From contig JAPLTI010000158.1 of NCBI GenBank assembly GCA_026398285.1, positions 1 through 37,171 of the forward strand: a DNA stretch of 37,171 bases, given 5' to 3'. Origin of the DNA: Verrucomicrobiota bacterium. GTDB lineage: Bacteria; Verrucomicrobiota; Verrucomicrobiia; Chthoniobacterales; Terrimicrobiaceae. This document shows, piece by piece, positions 8,217-17,465 of the stretch. Under the pieces are notes generated by a model. That model worked only from the letters and a program-made list of their open reading frames with translations. It did no database searches and was not told the origin of the DNA. Numbering within the stretch: the stretch's first letter is position 1; every line of letters starts with the position of its first letter. The translations under genes were made by a program, and so were the position numbers.

Positions 8217-8922
8217 AATTGACGGCGTCCTGCTCGTAGACAAAGCTCCAGGCATGACATCCCACGATGTCGTGGCGATAACCCGCCGTGCGCTGAACAC
8301 CAAAAAAGTCGGCCACTGCGGCACGCTGGACCCGCTCGCTACAGGGCTCTTGATCATCACCATCGGCCGAGGAACAAAAATCCAAGACCTCCTCATGAGC
8401 GAGGACAAGGAGTATGTCGGCACGCTGGGCCTCGGTGAGATCACGGACAGCCAAGACTCCGACGGACAGGTCATCGAAACCCGGCCGGTCCCCGATTTTA
8501 CCCGCGATCAATTGGATGCGGCGTTCGCCAAATACCATGGCGATTTTTATCAGACGCCGCCGATGGTTAGCGCCATCAAGAAAGATGGTGTGCCACTCTA
8601 CAAGCTCGCGCGTCAGGGCAAGACCGTGGAACGCGAGCCACGCTTCGTTCATGTTTACGCACACGAGATTCAATCCGTGAGAATGCCGGAAGTGGATTTC
8701 CGCGTTGTGTGCAGCAAGGGATTTTATGTCCGCACCTACGCAAACGACATCGGCATGGAGCTCGGCTGCGGAGCACATCTCAAATCCTTGCGCCGCACGA
8801 AATCCGGACGATTCAATGTGGAAGGTGCGGTGACCATTGAAGAACTCAAGGCGGGACCGATTGAAGCCATCGCGCAGCGCGTCCTCAGCCTCCCCGCCGT
8901 TTCGCGGCTTCGCGGTGCCTGA
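8200..8922 (+). CDS. truB: tRNA pseudouridine(55) synthase TruB
   Basis: TruB converts U55 in the T-loop of tRNAs to pseudouridine. The N-terminus DGVLLVDKAPGMTSHDVV is motif I. KVGHCGTLDPLATGLL contains the catalytic Asp at residue 44. The central SKGFYVRTYANDIG is the conserved RTY region. At 240 residues it is shorter than the E. coli enzyme (314) and seems to lack most of the C-terminal PUA-like part; the catalytic domain is complete. It overlaps the DHH gene by 17 bp upstream and the ribF start by one base (TGATG) downstream. Confidence 0.96.
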   Translation: MKSGTEIDGVLLVDKAPGMTSHDVVAITRRALNTKKVGHCGTLDPLATGLLIITIGRGTKIQDLLMSEDKEYVGTLGLGEITDSQDSDGQVIETRPVPDFTRDQLDAAFAKYHGDFYQTPPMVSAIKKDGVPLYKLARQGKTVEREPRFVHVYAHEIQSVRMPEVDFRVVCSKGFYVRTYANDIGMELGCGAHLKSLRRTKSGRFNVEGAVTIEELKAGPIEAIAQRVLSLPAVSRLRGA

Positions 8923-9863
8923 TGAAAATCCTTCGTTCCATCGAAGCCCTTGCGGAAATCGATGCGCCGGTCGTGCTGGCAGCAGGTGTCTTTGATGGCC
9001 TGCATCTCGGCCATCAGGCAGTGCTCCGCGCGGCCATAGAATCCGCCGCCCGCATTGGAGGCGTTCCAGTCGCACTGACATTCGACCCCCATCCCGCTGT
9101 CATCCTGCGTCCAGACAAGGCCCCAAAACTTCTGACGCCTCTGGATTTCAAGCTGGAACTCATTGAGCGCCTTGGCATCGAACACGCCCTCGTCATCACA
9201 TTCGACGCCGCTTTTGCTGCCATCGAAGCTGAGGACTTTGTTTTGAAGCTCTGCCACACCGCGCCAGAGCTTACCGGCATCTGCATCGGTGAAGGCTGGC
9301 TGTTTGGCAATGGCAGACGGGGAAATGCCCGTTTGCTGCAAACACTCGGAATGAAAAACGGCTTCTTCACTAGCGCCACCGCGCCAGTCCTCATGGATGG
9401 GGAAGTCGTCAGCAGCACACGCATCCGGGAAGCCCTCGCTTCAGGCAATCTGCCCGCAGCCGCACGCCTCCTTGGCAGAGACTTTGCCGTTCGTGGCAAG
9501 GTCACACGCGGTGCCGGACTCGGAGCAAAACTCGGCTTCCCCACGGCCAATATCGCCACCGGCCATCAGCAATATCCAACGGACGGGGTTTACGCCATCC
9601 AAGCAACATGGAACGCCAAGACATACCAAGGCGTGGCAAACATAGGGCTGCGTCCGACCGTTTCGGATGACAAGCAACGCGTTCTAGAGGTGCATCTTTT
9701 TGATTTTTCCGCCGACCTTTACGACACCGAAATCGAAGTCGCGTTTCTTAATTATCTCCGGCCTGAGAAGAAATTTGAAAACAAAGACGCCCTCTGCGTG
9801 CAGATCCGCGAGGATGTGGGCGCAGCGCGTGAGTGGTTTCAAAACCGGACTGCCGCAGCATGA
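8922..9863 (+). CDS. ribF: Bifunctional riboflavin kinase/FAD synthetase
   Basis: RibF phosphorylates riboflavin to FMN and adenylates FMN to FAD. The N-terminal nucleotidyltransferase domain carries GVFDGLHLGHQAVL (about residues 22-35) and SSTRIREALASGNL. The C-terminal flavokinase domain carries GLGAKLGFPTANIA and GVANIGLRPTV, with EVHLFDF close to the end. The 313-residue length is standard. truB-ribF adjacency is widespread. The stop overlaps the ATG of the following ATP-grasp gene as ATGA, so the translation operon may continue into the peptide-ligase-like genes. Confidence 0.97.
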   Translation: MKILRSIEALAEIDAPVVLAAGVFDGLHLGHQAVLRAAIESAARIGGVPVALTFDPHPAVILRPDKAPKLLTPLDFKLELIERLGIEHALVITFDAAFAAIEAEDFVLKLCHTAPELTGICIGEGWLFGNGRRGNARLLQTLGMKNGFFTSATAPVLMDGEVVSSTRIREALASGNLPAAARLLGRDFAVRGKVTRGAGLGAKLGFPTANIATGHQQYPTDGVYAIQATWNAKTYQGVANIGLRPTVSDDKQRVLEVHLFDFSADLYDTEIEVAFLNYLRPEKKFENKDALCVQIREDVGAAREWFQNRTAAA

Positions 9864-12382
9864 ACTCGCCTTGGCATTTCGGCACCTACGACGAAATGTC
9901 CGGCCCAGATGGCCGTCCGCGCGAGGTTTACAAAGCCCTCTCCGAACGGCTTCAAAAAACACCGCGCGCACAATTGCGGAGCCTCGACGAGCAGCTTGAA
10001 GCAACCATGCGCGAGATGGGGGTCACTTTCGACATCCACCGCGACCGCCCATGGGGAGCCCGCGCCTGGTTCTGCGACCTCCTACCCCAGATTTTTACGC
10101 CCACCGAGTGGGGGCCACTGGAAGCCGGAGTGCGCCAGCGTCTGCGGGCTTTCGAGCATTTTCTCAAAGACATCTACGGTCCTAAACAAATCCTGCACGA
10201 CGGTGTGTTGCCGGTTTCCCTTGTTCTGGGCAGCGAGTTTTTCCAGCGCCCGGCAGCCGGCCTCCCGTTGCCGGGGGATGCATTTCTGCACTTGAGCGGT
10301 GTCGCGGTTTGCCGCCTGCCGGATGGAACGCTCGCCGTGAAGCACCATTATTTCAGCCACGCTTCCGGCATGTCCTACATGATCCAGAACCGCCGTGCCC
10401 TCACGCGGGTCATCCCCCAATCCTTCCACGACACCGGCATCCACTCGATTTCCGATGTTCCCACCGGCATTCTGGAAATGCTGCGGTCGCATTCTTCCCA
10501 GCCGGATCCCATGGTCGTGCTCCTGACTCCCGGCCCGCTCAGTCCGGCCTATTCGGAGCATAGCTTTCTTGGCCGCCGTATGGGCATCCCGCTCGTGCAA
10601 GGCGGGGATCTCCTGGTGCTCAATGACGAGGTCTATTTGAAAACCGTCTCGGGCTTGAGCAAGGTGGATGTCATCTACTCGCGCCTTACCGACCGGTGGC
10701 TCGACCCCATGGTTTTCCGTCGTGACTCAATGCTCGGCGTTCCCGGGCTCATACACTGCATCCGCAAAAAAAGCGTGGCCGTCGTCAATGCCATCGGCTC
10801 CCAGCTTTCGGATGACCGCGCGCTGTTGCCATTCTCCTCGCAAATCATCCGCTACTATCTCGGCGAGGCGCCCCTTCTACCCACGCTTCCAACTCATTGG
10901 CTCGGCGATCACGATCAGCGCGAACTGGTGCTGGCGGACATCGAGAAATTCACAATCCGGGGGCTCTACGGCGAACGCATCTACCTTGGAGGTGATGGCC
11001 ATCTCCCGTCGCAGGAAAAAATCGACGCCGTTCGCGCGGAAATCCTCGGCGACCCCGCACGCTATGTGGCGCAACCGCAGGCGTGTGATGCCCAGACCAT
11101 TTCCTTTCAGGATGGGGAGCGCCGGAAAAGCCGTCAGGACCACATTCTTTTCGCTCTTCGCAAAAGCGGCGGGGATATCGAAGTTTTCCCCGGCGCACTC
11201 ACGCGCGTCTCGACGAAAGATTCGGAATTCACCTCCTCCGAACTTGGCGGCGGCAGTAAAGACACTTGGGTTCAAGTGGGCGTGGATAAAAAATCCGACG
11301 AATGGGATCCCTCGCGGCAAGTGGACTCGAAAATTCCGCTCCATGGCGTGACTAGCCGCGTGGCAGAGGCCTACTACTGGCTCGGACGCTATCTCGAGCG
11401 CGCCTACGACCTGGCCGGAATGGTGAGCGTCATCGAATCCCTCGAGCTCGAGGAGCTGAATCCCACCGAGCGGATGAACTACCGTCCCGTCTGGAACCGC
11501 ATCCTCCCTATGCTGGAAGGGTCGGGCTCCGCGTCCCGCCGCACGATTTCAAGCCCAGAGGGCCGCTACCGCCTCACCTTCGATCCCGCTGAGCCCGGCT
11601 CGGTCATCAGCACGATCCACCGTGCCTTCAGCAACGCCGAGTCGGTGCTCGAAACCTTAAGCCTCGATGCTTGGGGCGTGATGAGCGGACTCCGCGCGCG
11701 TTTTGATGCGGTGAATTTCCAACCCGATGCTCCCACCGAGACGCTGGCAAACGCGAGTCGCGAGTTCTGCTTGTTCGCCCGCGAGATGATTCCCCGGTTT
11801 TTTGGAACGGCTAAATGCACGATGCTGGCGGATGATGGATGGAGCTTCTGCGAAATTGGGCAGCTTCTCGAGCGCGCGGCCATCACGGCAAATGCCGTCA
11901 CCTCCATCGCCGGTCCGCTTCTGCAGACCTCCCGCGCAAGCCTGCGGCCGCACGCGGTCGAGATTCGCCTTTCCGCTTTTCTACGCCTCCTAAACAGCCG
12001 CGACATCTACCGGCGCGTTTACCAGATGCGCATCGAGCCGCTGCCTCTTCTCGAGCTTCTTTGGACAAATCCCGTGGCTCCGCGCTCGGTCGTTCGCTGC
12101 CTGCAAGGCTGCGCCGCGCGCATCCGCGAAGGGGAGAATGTGCTCTCGCCCGCCACAGACAAGGCCCTTTCAACAATCGAACGCCTGATCGAATCCATCC
12201 AGGCCAGCGATTGGGAGGCATTGCTCTCCAGTAAAAAATCAGGCGCGTCGAAATCCGCCCTGCAGGCCCATTCCGATGACCTTCTCCAAAGCCTGCTCGG
12301 ACTTCACACCGTGATCTGCGACAGCTTTCTGAACCATCAAGTGCTCATGCACGACGAAACAAAGCCTCTTTTCACCGCCTGA
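9860..12382 (+). CDS. Fused circularly permuted ATP-grasp and alpha-E domain protein
   Basis: The 840-residue protein starts at the ATG overlapping the ribF stop (MNSPWHFGTYDEMSG); an upstream frame start at 9833 lies inside ribF and is rejected. Residues 1 to about 470 match the circularly permuted ATP-grasp family (formerly DUF404/DUF407), with recognisable segments DIHRDRPWGARAWFCDLLPQ and HYFSHASGMSYMIQNRRALT. From about residue 500 (SRVAEAYYWLGRYLERAYDL) it is an alpha-E domain (formerly DUF403), all helical. In many bacteria these are two separate adjacent genes; here they are one polypeptide. ATP-grasp enzymes of this type are predicted to form amide bonds, and they co-occur with transglutaminase-like proteins exactly as here. 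The substrate is unknown. Confidence 0.92.
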   Translation: MNSPWHFGTYDEMSGPDGRPREVYKALSERLQKTPRAQLRSLDEQLEATMREMGVTFDIHRDRPWGARAWFCDLLPQIFTPTEWGPLEAGVRQRLRAFEHFLKDIYGPKQILHDGVLPVSLVLGSEFFQRPAAGLPLPGDAFLHLSGVAVCRLPDGTLAVKHHYFSHASGMSYMIQNRRALTRVIPQSFHDTGIHSISDVPTGILEMLRSHSSQPDPMVVLLTPGPLSPAYSEHSFLGRRMGIPLVQGGDLLVLNDEVYLKTVSGLSKVDVIYSRLTDRWLDPMVFRRDSMLGVPGLIHCIRKKSVAVVNAIGSQLSDDRALLPFSSQIIRYYLGEAPLLPTLPTHWLGDHDQRELVLADIEKFTIRGLYGERIYLGGDGHLPSQEKIDAVRAEILGDPARYVAQPQACDAQTISFQDGERRKSRQDHILFALRKSGGDIEVFPGALTRVSTKDSEFTSSELGGGSKDTWVQVGVDKKSDEWDPSRQVDSKIPLHGVTSRVAEAYYWLGRYLERAYDLAGMVSVIESLELEELNPTERMNYRPVWNRILPMLEGSGSASRRTISSPEGRYRLTFDPAEPGSVISTIHRAFSNAESVLETLSLDAWGVMSGLRARFDAVNFQPDAPTETLANASREFCLFAREMIPRFFGTAKCTMLADDGWSFCEIGQLLERAAITANAVTSIAGPLLQTSRASLRPHAVEIRLSAFLRLLNSRDIYRRVYQMRIEPLPLLELLWTNPVAPRSVVRCLQGCAARIREGENVLSPATDKALSTIERLIESIQASDWEALLSSKKSGASKSALQAHSDDLLQSLLGLHTVICDSFLNHQVLMHDETKPLFTA

Positions 12383-12384
12383 CT

Positions 12385-13263
12385 ATGCTGTTCAACATTG
12401 TTCACACCACGGGCTATGTTTACGCAGACACGGCTATGGAGGCTTACCTGGAAGTGCGCCTCACACCGCCCGTCAGGCCTGAACAGGGTGTCCTCCGCCA
12501 CCGCATCGTATTCAAACCCGCCGCCGAAGCCTCCGACTACATCGACTATTTCGGAAACCGGACGACTTTCTACTCGATGACATTGCGCCACCGGCAACTC
12601 AAGGTGACGAACCGTTTGACCGTCCGCACACTCCCTCGCGTCCTGCCAGAGAGTGGACTCGCACTCACCATTGCTGAGGCCCGGCAGATTTTAAAATCCC
12701 GAACCGGAGTTTTCGACTACTTGCAACCGACCGAGGCGATACCGGTGGATGCCGAATCGAGTGCATGGGCGAGGGACATCTTGCGGGAAAACCGGCCTCT
12801 GCGGGAGGGCCTCGATGAGCTGAACAAAACGATTTACCGGGAGTTCAAATACCGCACGGGTTCGACGGAGATCGAGACGCCTCTTTCGCTGATCTGGAAA
12901 AAACGCGAAGGCGTCTGCCAGGATTTCGCCCATGTGATGATCAGCGTCCTGCGAGCCGCTCGCATTCCCTGCCGCTATGTGTGCGGCTACATCGAGTCCG
13001 AGCCGTCCGTTTCAGCCAACCCTTCCCTCAAGCGCCTGGTCGGATCTCTGGCCACACATGCGTGGGTGGAGGTCCTGGTTCCCGGCATGGCTTGGGTGGC
13101 GCTGGATCCGACAAACAACCAATGGTGCGGCGAGCAACATGTCACAGTCGCCGTGGGCCGCGACTTCCTCGATGCCGCCCCCGTGCGGGGAACTTTCAAA
13201 GGTTCAGCCTCGCAAAAGCTGAAAGTGCATGTGAGCATGCAGCGAATTCCTGAAAAACTATGA
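12385..13263 (+). CDS. Transglutaminase-like (bacterial N-domain) cysteine protease-fold protein
   Basis: This 292-residue protein begins 3 bp after the ATP-grasp/alpha-E gene. An N-terminal beta-rich domain (about 1-90, with PVRPEQGVLRHRIVF) is the bacterial transglutaminase N-terminal region. The C-terminal transglutaminase-like core shows Cys178 in GVCQDFAH, His225 in THAWVEV and Asp241 in ALDPTNN, so the catalytic triad is intact. Members of this family are probably peptidases or amide-group transferases. Placed with the circularly permuted ATP-grasp, it likely cleaves or rearranges the peptide bond formed by that ligase. No signal peptide is seen, so it should act in the cytoplasm. The stop overlaps the next ATG by four bases. 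Confidence 0.93.
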   Translation: MLFNIVHTTGYVYADTAMEAYLEVRLTPPVRPEQGVLRHRIVFKPAAEASDYIDYFGNRTTFYSMTLRHRQLKVTNRLTVRTLPRVLPESGLALTIAEARQILKSRTGVFDYLQPTEAIPVDAESSAWARDILRENRPLREGLDELNKTIYREFKYRTGSTEIETPLSLIWKKREGVCQDFAHVMISVLRAARIPCRYVCGYIESEPSVSANPSLKRLVGSLATHAWVEVLVPGMAWVALDPTNNQWCGEQHVTVAVGRDFLDAAPVRGTFKGSASQKLKVHVSMQRIPEKL

Positions 13264-14108
13264 AACTCAAAATCAAAAAGGAATCGGTCTACACCTACGA
13301 GGGCAAGGTGTCATTTTCACCACACCATGTGCGAATTTTTCCTCGCATCGACTTGTCCGTAAAGGTCGAGCGCATCCATTTCGATACCCAATCGGGTGCC
13401 GATGTGCAGTTCCGGCAAGACCTCTTCGATAACCATATCGCTTATTGTTTCTACCCGGAGATGTCAGTGACGCTTCCCTTCCGCGTGGAACTCGATCTCG
13501 AAGTGAAGGAGAAAAATCCCTTCCATTTTCTACTGGAGCCACATGCCCTGCAGGTTCCGCCCCAATATACCGAGGACGAACTTGCGGTTCTTGCTCCGTA
13601 TCTCGCACCGGTGGCCGGATGCAAACTTCCAGCCCCTCTAGCGCCCTCCGGTCCGCGCCCAACGGTCGAGACGATTCTAAATTTCAACCACTGGATTTTC
13701 GACAACATCGAGTATGAGACGAGGCCGCAAGGCATGCCGCACACGCCGGAAGAGACTTTGAAAAAAGCCAGCGGCTCCTGCCGGGACTTTGCGGCTCTTC
13801 TCACGGAAAGTCTCCGCCAGAACGGCGTGGCCGCGCGCCTCGTCAGCGGTTTTGTCTGGGAAGGCGATAAGCCCGAGTCCGAAAAACGCGCCTCCAGCTC
13901 CATGCACCTCTGGGTCGAAGCCTGCCTGCCAGGCGCAGGGTGGATTGGCATGGATCCGACCAACGGTGTGCTCACAGACCATCACTTCGTCGCCACGGCA
14001 GTCGGCCGCCGACATGATGATGTGGCACCAATCAGCGGCGTTTACTACAGCAGCACGCCATTTGCCAGCAGCCTTGCCACCAGTATCTCGGTGGAGAAAA
14101 TCGCGTGA
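13260..14108 (+). CDS. Second transglutaminase-like protein
   Basis: This 282-residue protein is related in architecture to its upstream neighbour but clearly diverged. It has an N-terminal beta domain (MKLKIKKESVYTYEG, then HHVRIFPRIDLSVKVER) and a C-terminal core with Cys174 in GSCRDFAALL, His216 in SMHLWVEA and Asp232 in GMDPTNG. The triad is intact. It overlaps the first transglutaminase gene by four bases (ATGA). Two tandem transglutaminase-like genes after an ATP-grasp/alpha-E gene is a recurrent context for predicted peptide-modification systems. Divergence between the two suggests different substrates rather than a recent duplication. Confidence 0.92.
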   Translation: MKLKIKKESVYTYEGKVSFSPHHVRIFPRIDLSVKVERIHFDTQSGADVQFRQDLFDNHIAYCFYPEMSVTLPFRVELDLEVKEKNPFHFLLEPHALQVPPQYTEDELAVLAPYLAPVAGCKLPAPLAPSGPRPTVETILNFNHWIFDNIEYETRPQGMPHTPEETLKKASGSCRDFAALLTESLRQNGVAARLVSGFVWEGDKPESEKRASSSMHLWVEACLPGAGWIGMDPTNGVLTDHHFVATAVGRRHDDVAPISGVYYSSTPFASSLATSISVEKIA

Positions 14109-14216
14109 GGACTTCACCAACCCTTCACCGCACAATATCGGGAAACCAGCCAGGCCTCCCAATCGTAAATTAAAAAGCAGGCAGGTTCACATGGGCCGAC
14201 CACACGCTCACACATC

Positions 14217-15029
14217 ATGAAATTTTTTGAAGGCTGCACGGCACTGATCACAGGAGCATCCTCCGGACTGGGGGCGGAATTCGCGCGCCAACTCGCCCCG
14301 CTCGCCTCGTGCCTCGTTCTTGTGGCCCGGCGCAAAGATCGTCTCGAGGAACTCGCCTCGACGCTGCGTTCGATCCACCCCCAACTCGATATCCGTGTCT
14401 TCGAGGCTGACCTGACCCTCTCCGACCGTCGCCACGCTCTGGCCGATTGGCTCGCCAACGAAAAGCTCGATATCAATTTCCTCATCAACAACGCAGGCCT
14501 CGGCGATCACGGGCATTTCGAGTCCAGCGACTGGACCCGCGTGCAAGAGATGATCGACCTCAACATCACCGCGCTCACCCATTTGACCCACCTGCTTGCG
14601 GGACGAATGATCGTTCGCGGCCGGGCGGCCATACTCAATGTCAGCAGCGTGGCGGGATTTTTCCCTCTGCCGAACATGGCAGTTTACGCAGCCACAAAAG
14701 CGTATGTCACCAGCCTGTCGGAGGCCCTTGCCATGGAGTTGCGTCCAAGAGGCATCACCGTCACCGCCCTCTGTCCCGGACCCGTGCCGACAGAGTTTTT
14801 CGATATCGCCACCCGGCCTGGCGAGCAGGATCAGGCCTCCCATTTTGAAACCTTCCCGGCCTTTGTCGTTTCCGCTGCCGAAGCCGTGCGCGATGGTCTC
14901 CGCGCCGTGGCCAACGACCGCACCCGCGTCATTCCCGGCCCACTGCTCGCGGCAGCCGTTGCCGTGGCACTTGCCATCCCCTTCTGTATCGTCCGCCGCA
15001 TTCTCACTGCAAAAGCCGCATCTTTTTAG
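14217..15029 (+). CDS. Short-chain dehydrogenase/reductase
   Basis: A classical SDR of 270 residues: the nucleotide-binding TGASSGLGAEFARQ lies at about 10-23, NNAG is in FLINNAGLGDHG, the catalytic Ser is in NVSSVAGFFPLP, and Tyr157/Lys161 are in VYAATKAYVT. The Arg-rich residues just after the glycine motif (LVARRKDRLEEL) suggest NADP(H). The C-terminal 30 residues (PLLAAAVAVALAIPFCIVRR) are a hydrophobic tail that may anchor it to the membrane, as in SDRs of the DltE/YqjQ type acting on lipids. The gene lies 108 bp after the transglutaminase gene and 12 bp before a polyprenyl synthase gene, so an isoprenoid or lipid substrate is possible. Confidence 0.92.
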   Translation: MKFFEGCTALITGASSGLGAEFARQLAPLASCLVLVARRKDRLEELASTLRSIHPQLDIRVFEADLTLSDRRHALADWLANEKLDINFLINNAGLGDHGHFESSDWTRVQEMIDLNITALTHLTHLLAGRMIVRGRAAILNVSSVAGFFPLPNMAVYAATKAYVTSLSEALAMELRPRGITVTALCPGPVPTEFFDIATRPGEQDQASHFETFPAFVVSAAEAVRDGLRAVANDRTRVIPGPLLAAAVAVALAIPFCIVRRILTAKAASF

Positions 15030-15041
15030 AAAATCCGTCCG

Positions 15042-16043
15042 ATGCCCACATCCACCACGAGCCACTCCGAGTCCCTCTCCTTCGCCGAGGCATTCGAACT
15101 CATCAATCCACACCTCTACACAGTCGAGGAACGCATCCGCGCCCAGGCCAAATCGTTCGATCCTGCCGTGGAGGGTTATGTCTCCTACATCTGCGGCGCG
15201 GGCGGTAAACGCCTGCGACCCGCTCTGGCGCTTCTCTCCGCCGGAGCCACTGGAAAAATCACCCCCGGCCATGTGGATCTCGCGGTGATCCTTGAACTCA
15301 TACACATCGCAACGCTCGTTCACGATGACATCATCGACGGCGCGGAACTCCGCCGCGACCAACCCTCGGCCAATGCCAAGTGGGGCAACTCCATCAGCGT
15401 CCTCCTCGGCGATGTGCTCTTTGCCCACGCGCTTAAGCTTTCCACAAATTTCAGCAACAGCGAAATCTGCCGCCGCATCGCGGATGCCGCCTCCGAGGTT
15501 TGTTCCGGCGAGATCATCCAGACCCAGCGCCGCTTCGATCTCAAGCTGACCACGGCCGATTACTACCGCATTATCGAAATGAAGACGGCCGCCCTCTTCA
15601 CCGCAGCCTGCGAGCTGGGCGCATTCATCAGCGAGGCCAGCCCCGCTGTGATCGGATCTTTCAAAACCTTCGGCACCAAACTCGGCGTCGCCTACCAGAT
15701 CTACGACGATATTCTCGACTTCGCCGGTAATGAGGAGGAGACCGGCAAAACGCTCGGGACCGATCTCCAAAAAGGAAAATTCACCCTCCCCGTGCTGCTG
15801 ATGCTCCAATCTGGAAAAGATGTCACCGCCCTGCGCGACATGCTGCTCAATGATGAGCCCGGAAGCACAGCCGCCCTCGCTGCTATTCTTCAAGAGGCGG
15901 GAACGATTGAGAATGCGAAAGCTATCGCCAACAGACTCATCGCCGAAGCCGTCGAACAACTCGACGGAGTTCAGGACAACCGCTACGCACGCGGCCTGCG
16001 CGCGATTCCTGAGCACTTGCACAGCCTCCTCAAGGGGCTGTGA
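15042..16043 (+). CDS. Polyprenyl diphosphate synthase (IspB/octaprenyl-type)
   Basis: This enzyme elongates an allylic diphosphate with isopentenyl diphosphate to make long trans-polyprenyl chains for quinones. The 333-residue protein has GGKRLRPALALLSAG, the first Asp-rich motif (DDIID, starting at Asp95 in LVHDDIIDGAELRR) and the second (YQIYDDILDF, Asp222-Asp223), with GTDLQKGKFTLPVL after it. The residues before the first motif (EYVSYI-type small and medium side chains; ELIHIATLV) fit a long-chain rather than farnesyl product, but chain length is an inference. The stop region overlaps by 14 bp the tail of the convergent flavoprotein gene. Confidence 0.93.
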   Translation: MPTSTTSHSESLSFAEAFELINPHLYTVEERIRAQAKSFDPAVEGYVSYICGAGGKRLRPALALLSAGATGKITPGHVDLAVILELIHIATLVHDDIIDGAELRRDQPSANAKWGNSISVLLGDVLFAHALKLSTNFSNSEICRRIADAASEVCSGEIIQTQRRFDLKLTTADYYRIIEMKTAALFTAACELGAFISEASPAVIGSFKTFGTKLGVAYQIYDDILDFAGNEEETGKTLGTDLQKGKFTLPVLLMLQSGKDVTALRDMLLNDEPGSTAALAAILQEAGTIENAKAIANRLIAEAVEQLDGVQDNRYARGLRAIPEHLHSLLKGL

Positions 16044-17436
16044 CAATCTGATCCGCAATCTCCTCGGCTGGATAGGTCCAAATCTCCGAGAGCGTGGGAT
16101 GATAGTGCGGGACAGCCGCAAACTCCCGCGCGGTGGCGCGGTAGCGCATGGCCATGACGACTTCGTGGATGAGCTCGGACGCCTCCGGGCCCACAACCGC
16201 GCCGCCGAGGATTTCGCCTGTTTCCCGTGATGCCGTGAGTTTCACAAGCCCGTGGGTCTCACCCATGAGAAGGGATTTTCCATGGTCGTTGAAGGGATAT
16301 GTTGCCGTGAGAAAAGGAATCCCCGCCGCCTCTAGCTCCGCCTCGGTGGCGCCGACGCTGGCAAATTGAGGATCCGAGAAGACGGCGAAAAGTTTCAGCC
16401 GGTAGTCCATGGTTGCAGGCTGGCCTGAATGACGGTCCAAGTGGATGGCCGCATTGGTGGCGGCGATCTCGCCCTGCTGAATGGCGATATGGACGACTTC
16501 GAGTCCGCCGCACACATCGCCTGCCGCGAAAATGTGAGGGATCGATGTGGCCTGCGTGGCAGCGACTTTGATGCGCCCGCCATCCATCGCCAGGCCGAGC
16601 GCTTCCAGTCCGCGCAGAACTGGCGTGCGGCCGAGGGCGTTGAGGACGCGCTCTGCATGAAGCGTATTGGTGGTGCCGTCCTTTTCGAAAACGACACGCA
16701 TGCCATCGCCTTCTCTTTCGACGCGCAAAAGTTTAGTCCCCGTGTGGATCGTGATTCCATCCGCCCGCATGCCTTCTTCCAAAGCAGCCGCCGCATCGGA
16801 ATCGCTGCCGCGCAGAATTTGCGGGCTGCGTTGAATTATGGTCACCTCGCACCCGAAAGCTCGGCAATAGGAAGCCATCTCCAGCGCCACCGGTCCCGCC
16901 CCAAGCACAATGATCGACTTCGGAATCTCCTCCAGATCGAGGATGTCATCACTCGTGAGGCAACCCGCCTCCGCCAACCCTGGCACAGGCGGCGTCGATA
17001 TTTCAGAGCCGGTTGCGATGAGAAAGGTTTTGCCACGAAGAGTCGTTGAGGAGCCGTCCGACGAAACAATGCGAACTTCGTTGGCATTCAAAAACTCTGC
17101 GCGTCCTCGAAAAAAATCGAACCTGCCGGATTCCAGCTGTCCCTTGCGGTAATCGGCGAACTCCGCGATGAGGCGGCGTTTCCGGGCAACGATCGCCGAG
17201 GCATCGAAGCGGGGATTGTCACATGCCAAACCGAACTCTTCGGCCCGCATCAGAACGCGGAAGCGCCGCGCGGATTCGAGCAGCGACTTGCTCGGCATGC
17301 AGCCGCGAAGAATGCAAAGCCCGCCAACCTCGCGCCCGCCTTCGACCACAGCCACGCGAAGCCCGAGGGATGCCGCCGTTCTCGCGCCGGCATATCCTGC
17401 GCTGCCTCCTCCAATGACGACGAAGTCGTATTCCAT
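16030..17436 (-). CDS. Pyridine nucleotide-disulfide oxidoreductase, dihydrolipoamide-dehydrogenase-like
   Basis: The start is set at the ATG at 17436 (MEYDFVVIGGGSAGYAGA). It has GGAG upstream, and a longer frame to 17538 would run into the dcd gene. The 468-residue protein has the FAD dinucleotide fold, a CX4C redox disulfide (Cys41-Cys46 in GGLCILRGCMPSKS), the NAD(P) fold (IIVLGAGPVALEMASYCRAFG) and the C-terminal dimer domain with HYHPTLSE, whose second His is the usual catalytic base. Dihydrolipoamide dehydrogenase, mercuric reductase-like and soluble transhydrogenase proteins share this layout. No heavy-metal-binding N-domain or C-terminal Cys pair is present, so mercuric reductase is unlikely. 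There are no pyruvate dehydrogenase genes nearby, so the true electron partner is open. Confidence 0.88.
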   Translation of the reverse strand: MEYDFVVIGGGSAGYAGARTAASLGLRVAVVEGGREVGGLCILRGCMPSKSLLESARRFRVLMRAEEFGLACDNPRFDASAIVARKRRLIAEFADYRKGQLESGRFDFFRGRAEFLNANEVRIVSSDGSSTTLRGKTFLIATGSEISTPPVPGLAEAGCLTSDDILDLEEIPKSIIVLGAGPVALEMASYCRAFGCEVTIIQRSPQILRGSDSDAAAALEEGMRADGITIHTGTKLLRVEREGDGMRVVFEKDGTTNTLHAERVLNALGRTPVLRGLEALGLAMDGGRIKVAATQATSIPHIFAAGDVCGGLEVVHIAIQQGEIAATNAAIHLDRHSGQPATMDYRLKLFAVFSDPQFASVGATEAELEAAGIPFLTATYPFNDHGKSLLMGETHGLVKLTASRETGEILGGAVVGPEASELIHEVVMAMRYRATAREFAAVPHYHPTLSEIWTYPAEEIADQIVTAP

Positions 17437-17465
17437 AATGCTTCTCCGCGCCTTCGCGGGCTGCC

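Noticed and set aside
14208..16196. 662-codon open frame on the minus strand
   Set aside because: It is antisense to the SDR and polyprenyl synthase genes, which both have clear motifs; its product is Gly/Asp/Glu-rich without recognisable domains.
16030..17436. Mercuric reductase
   Set aside because: The CX4C disulfide is shared with all related flavoproteins, while the C-terminal Cys pair and metal-binding N-domain are missing, and no mer genes are nearby.
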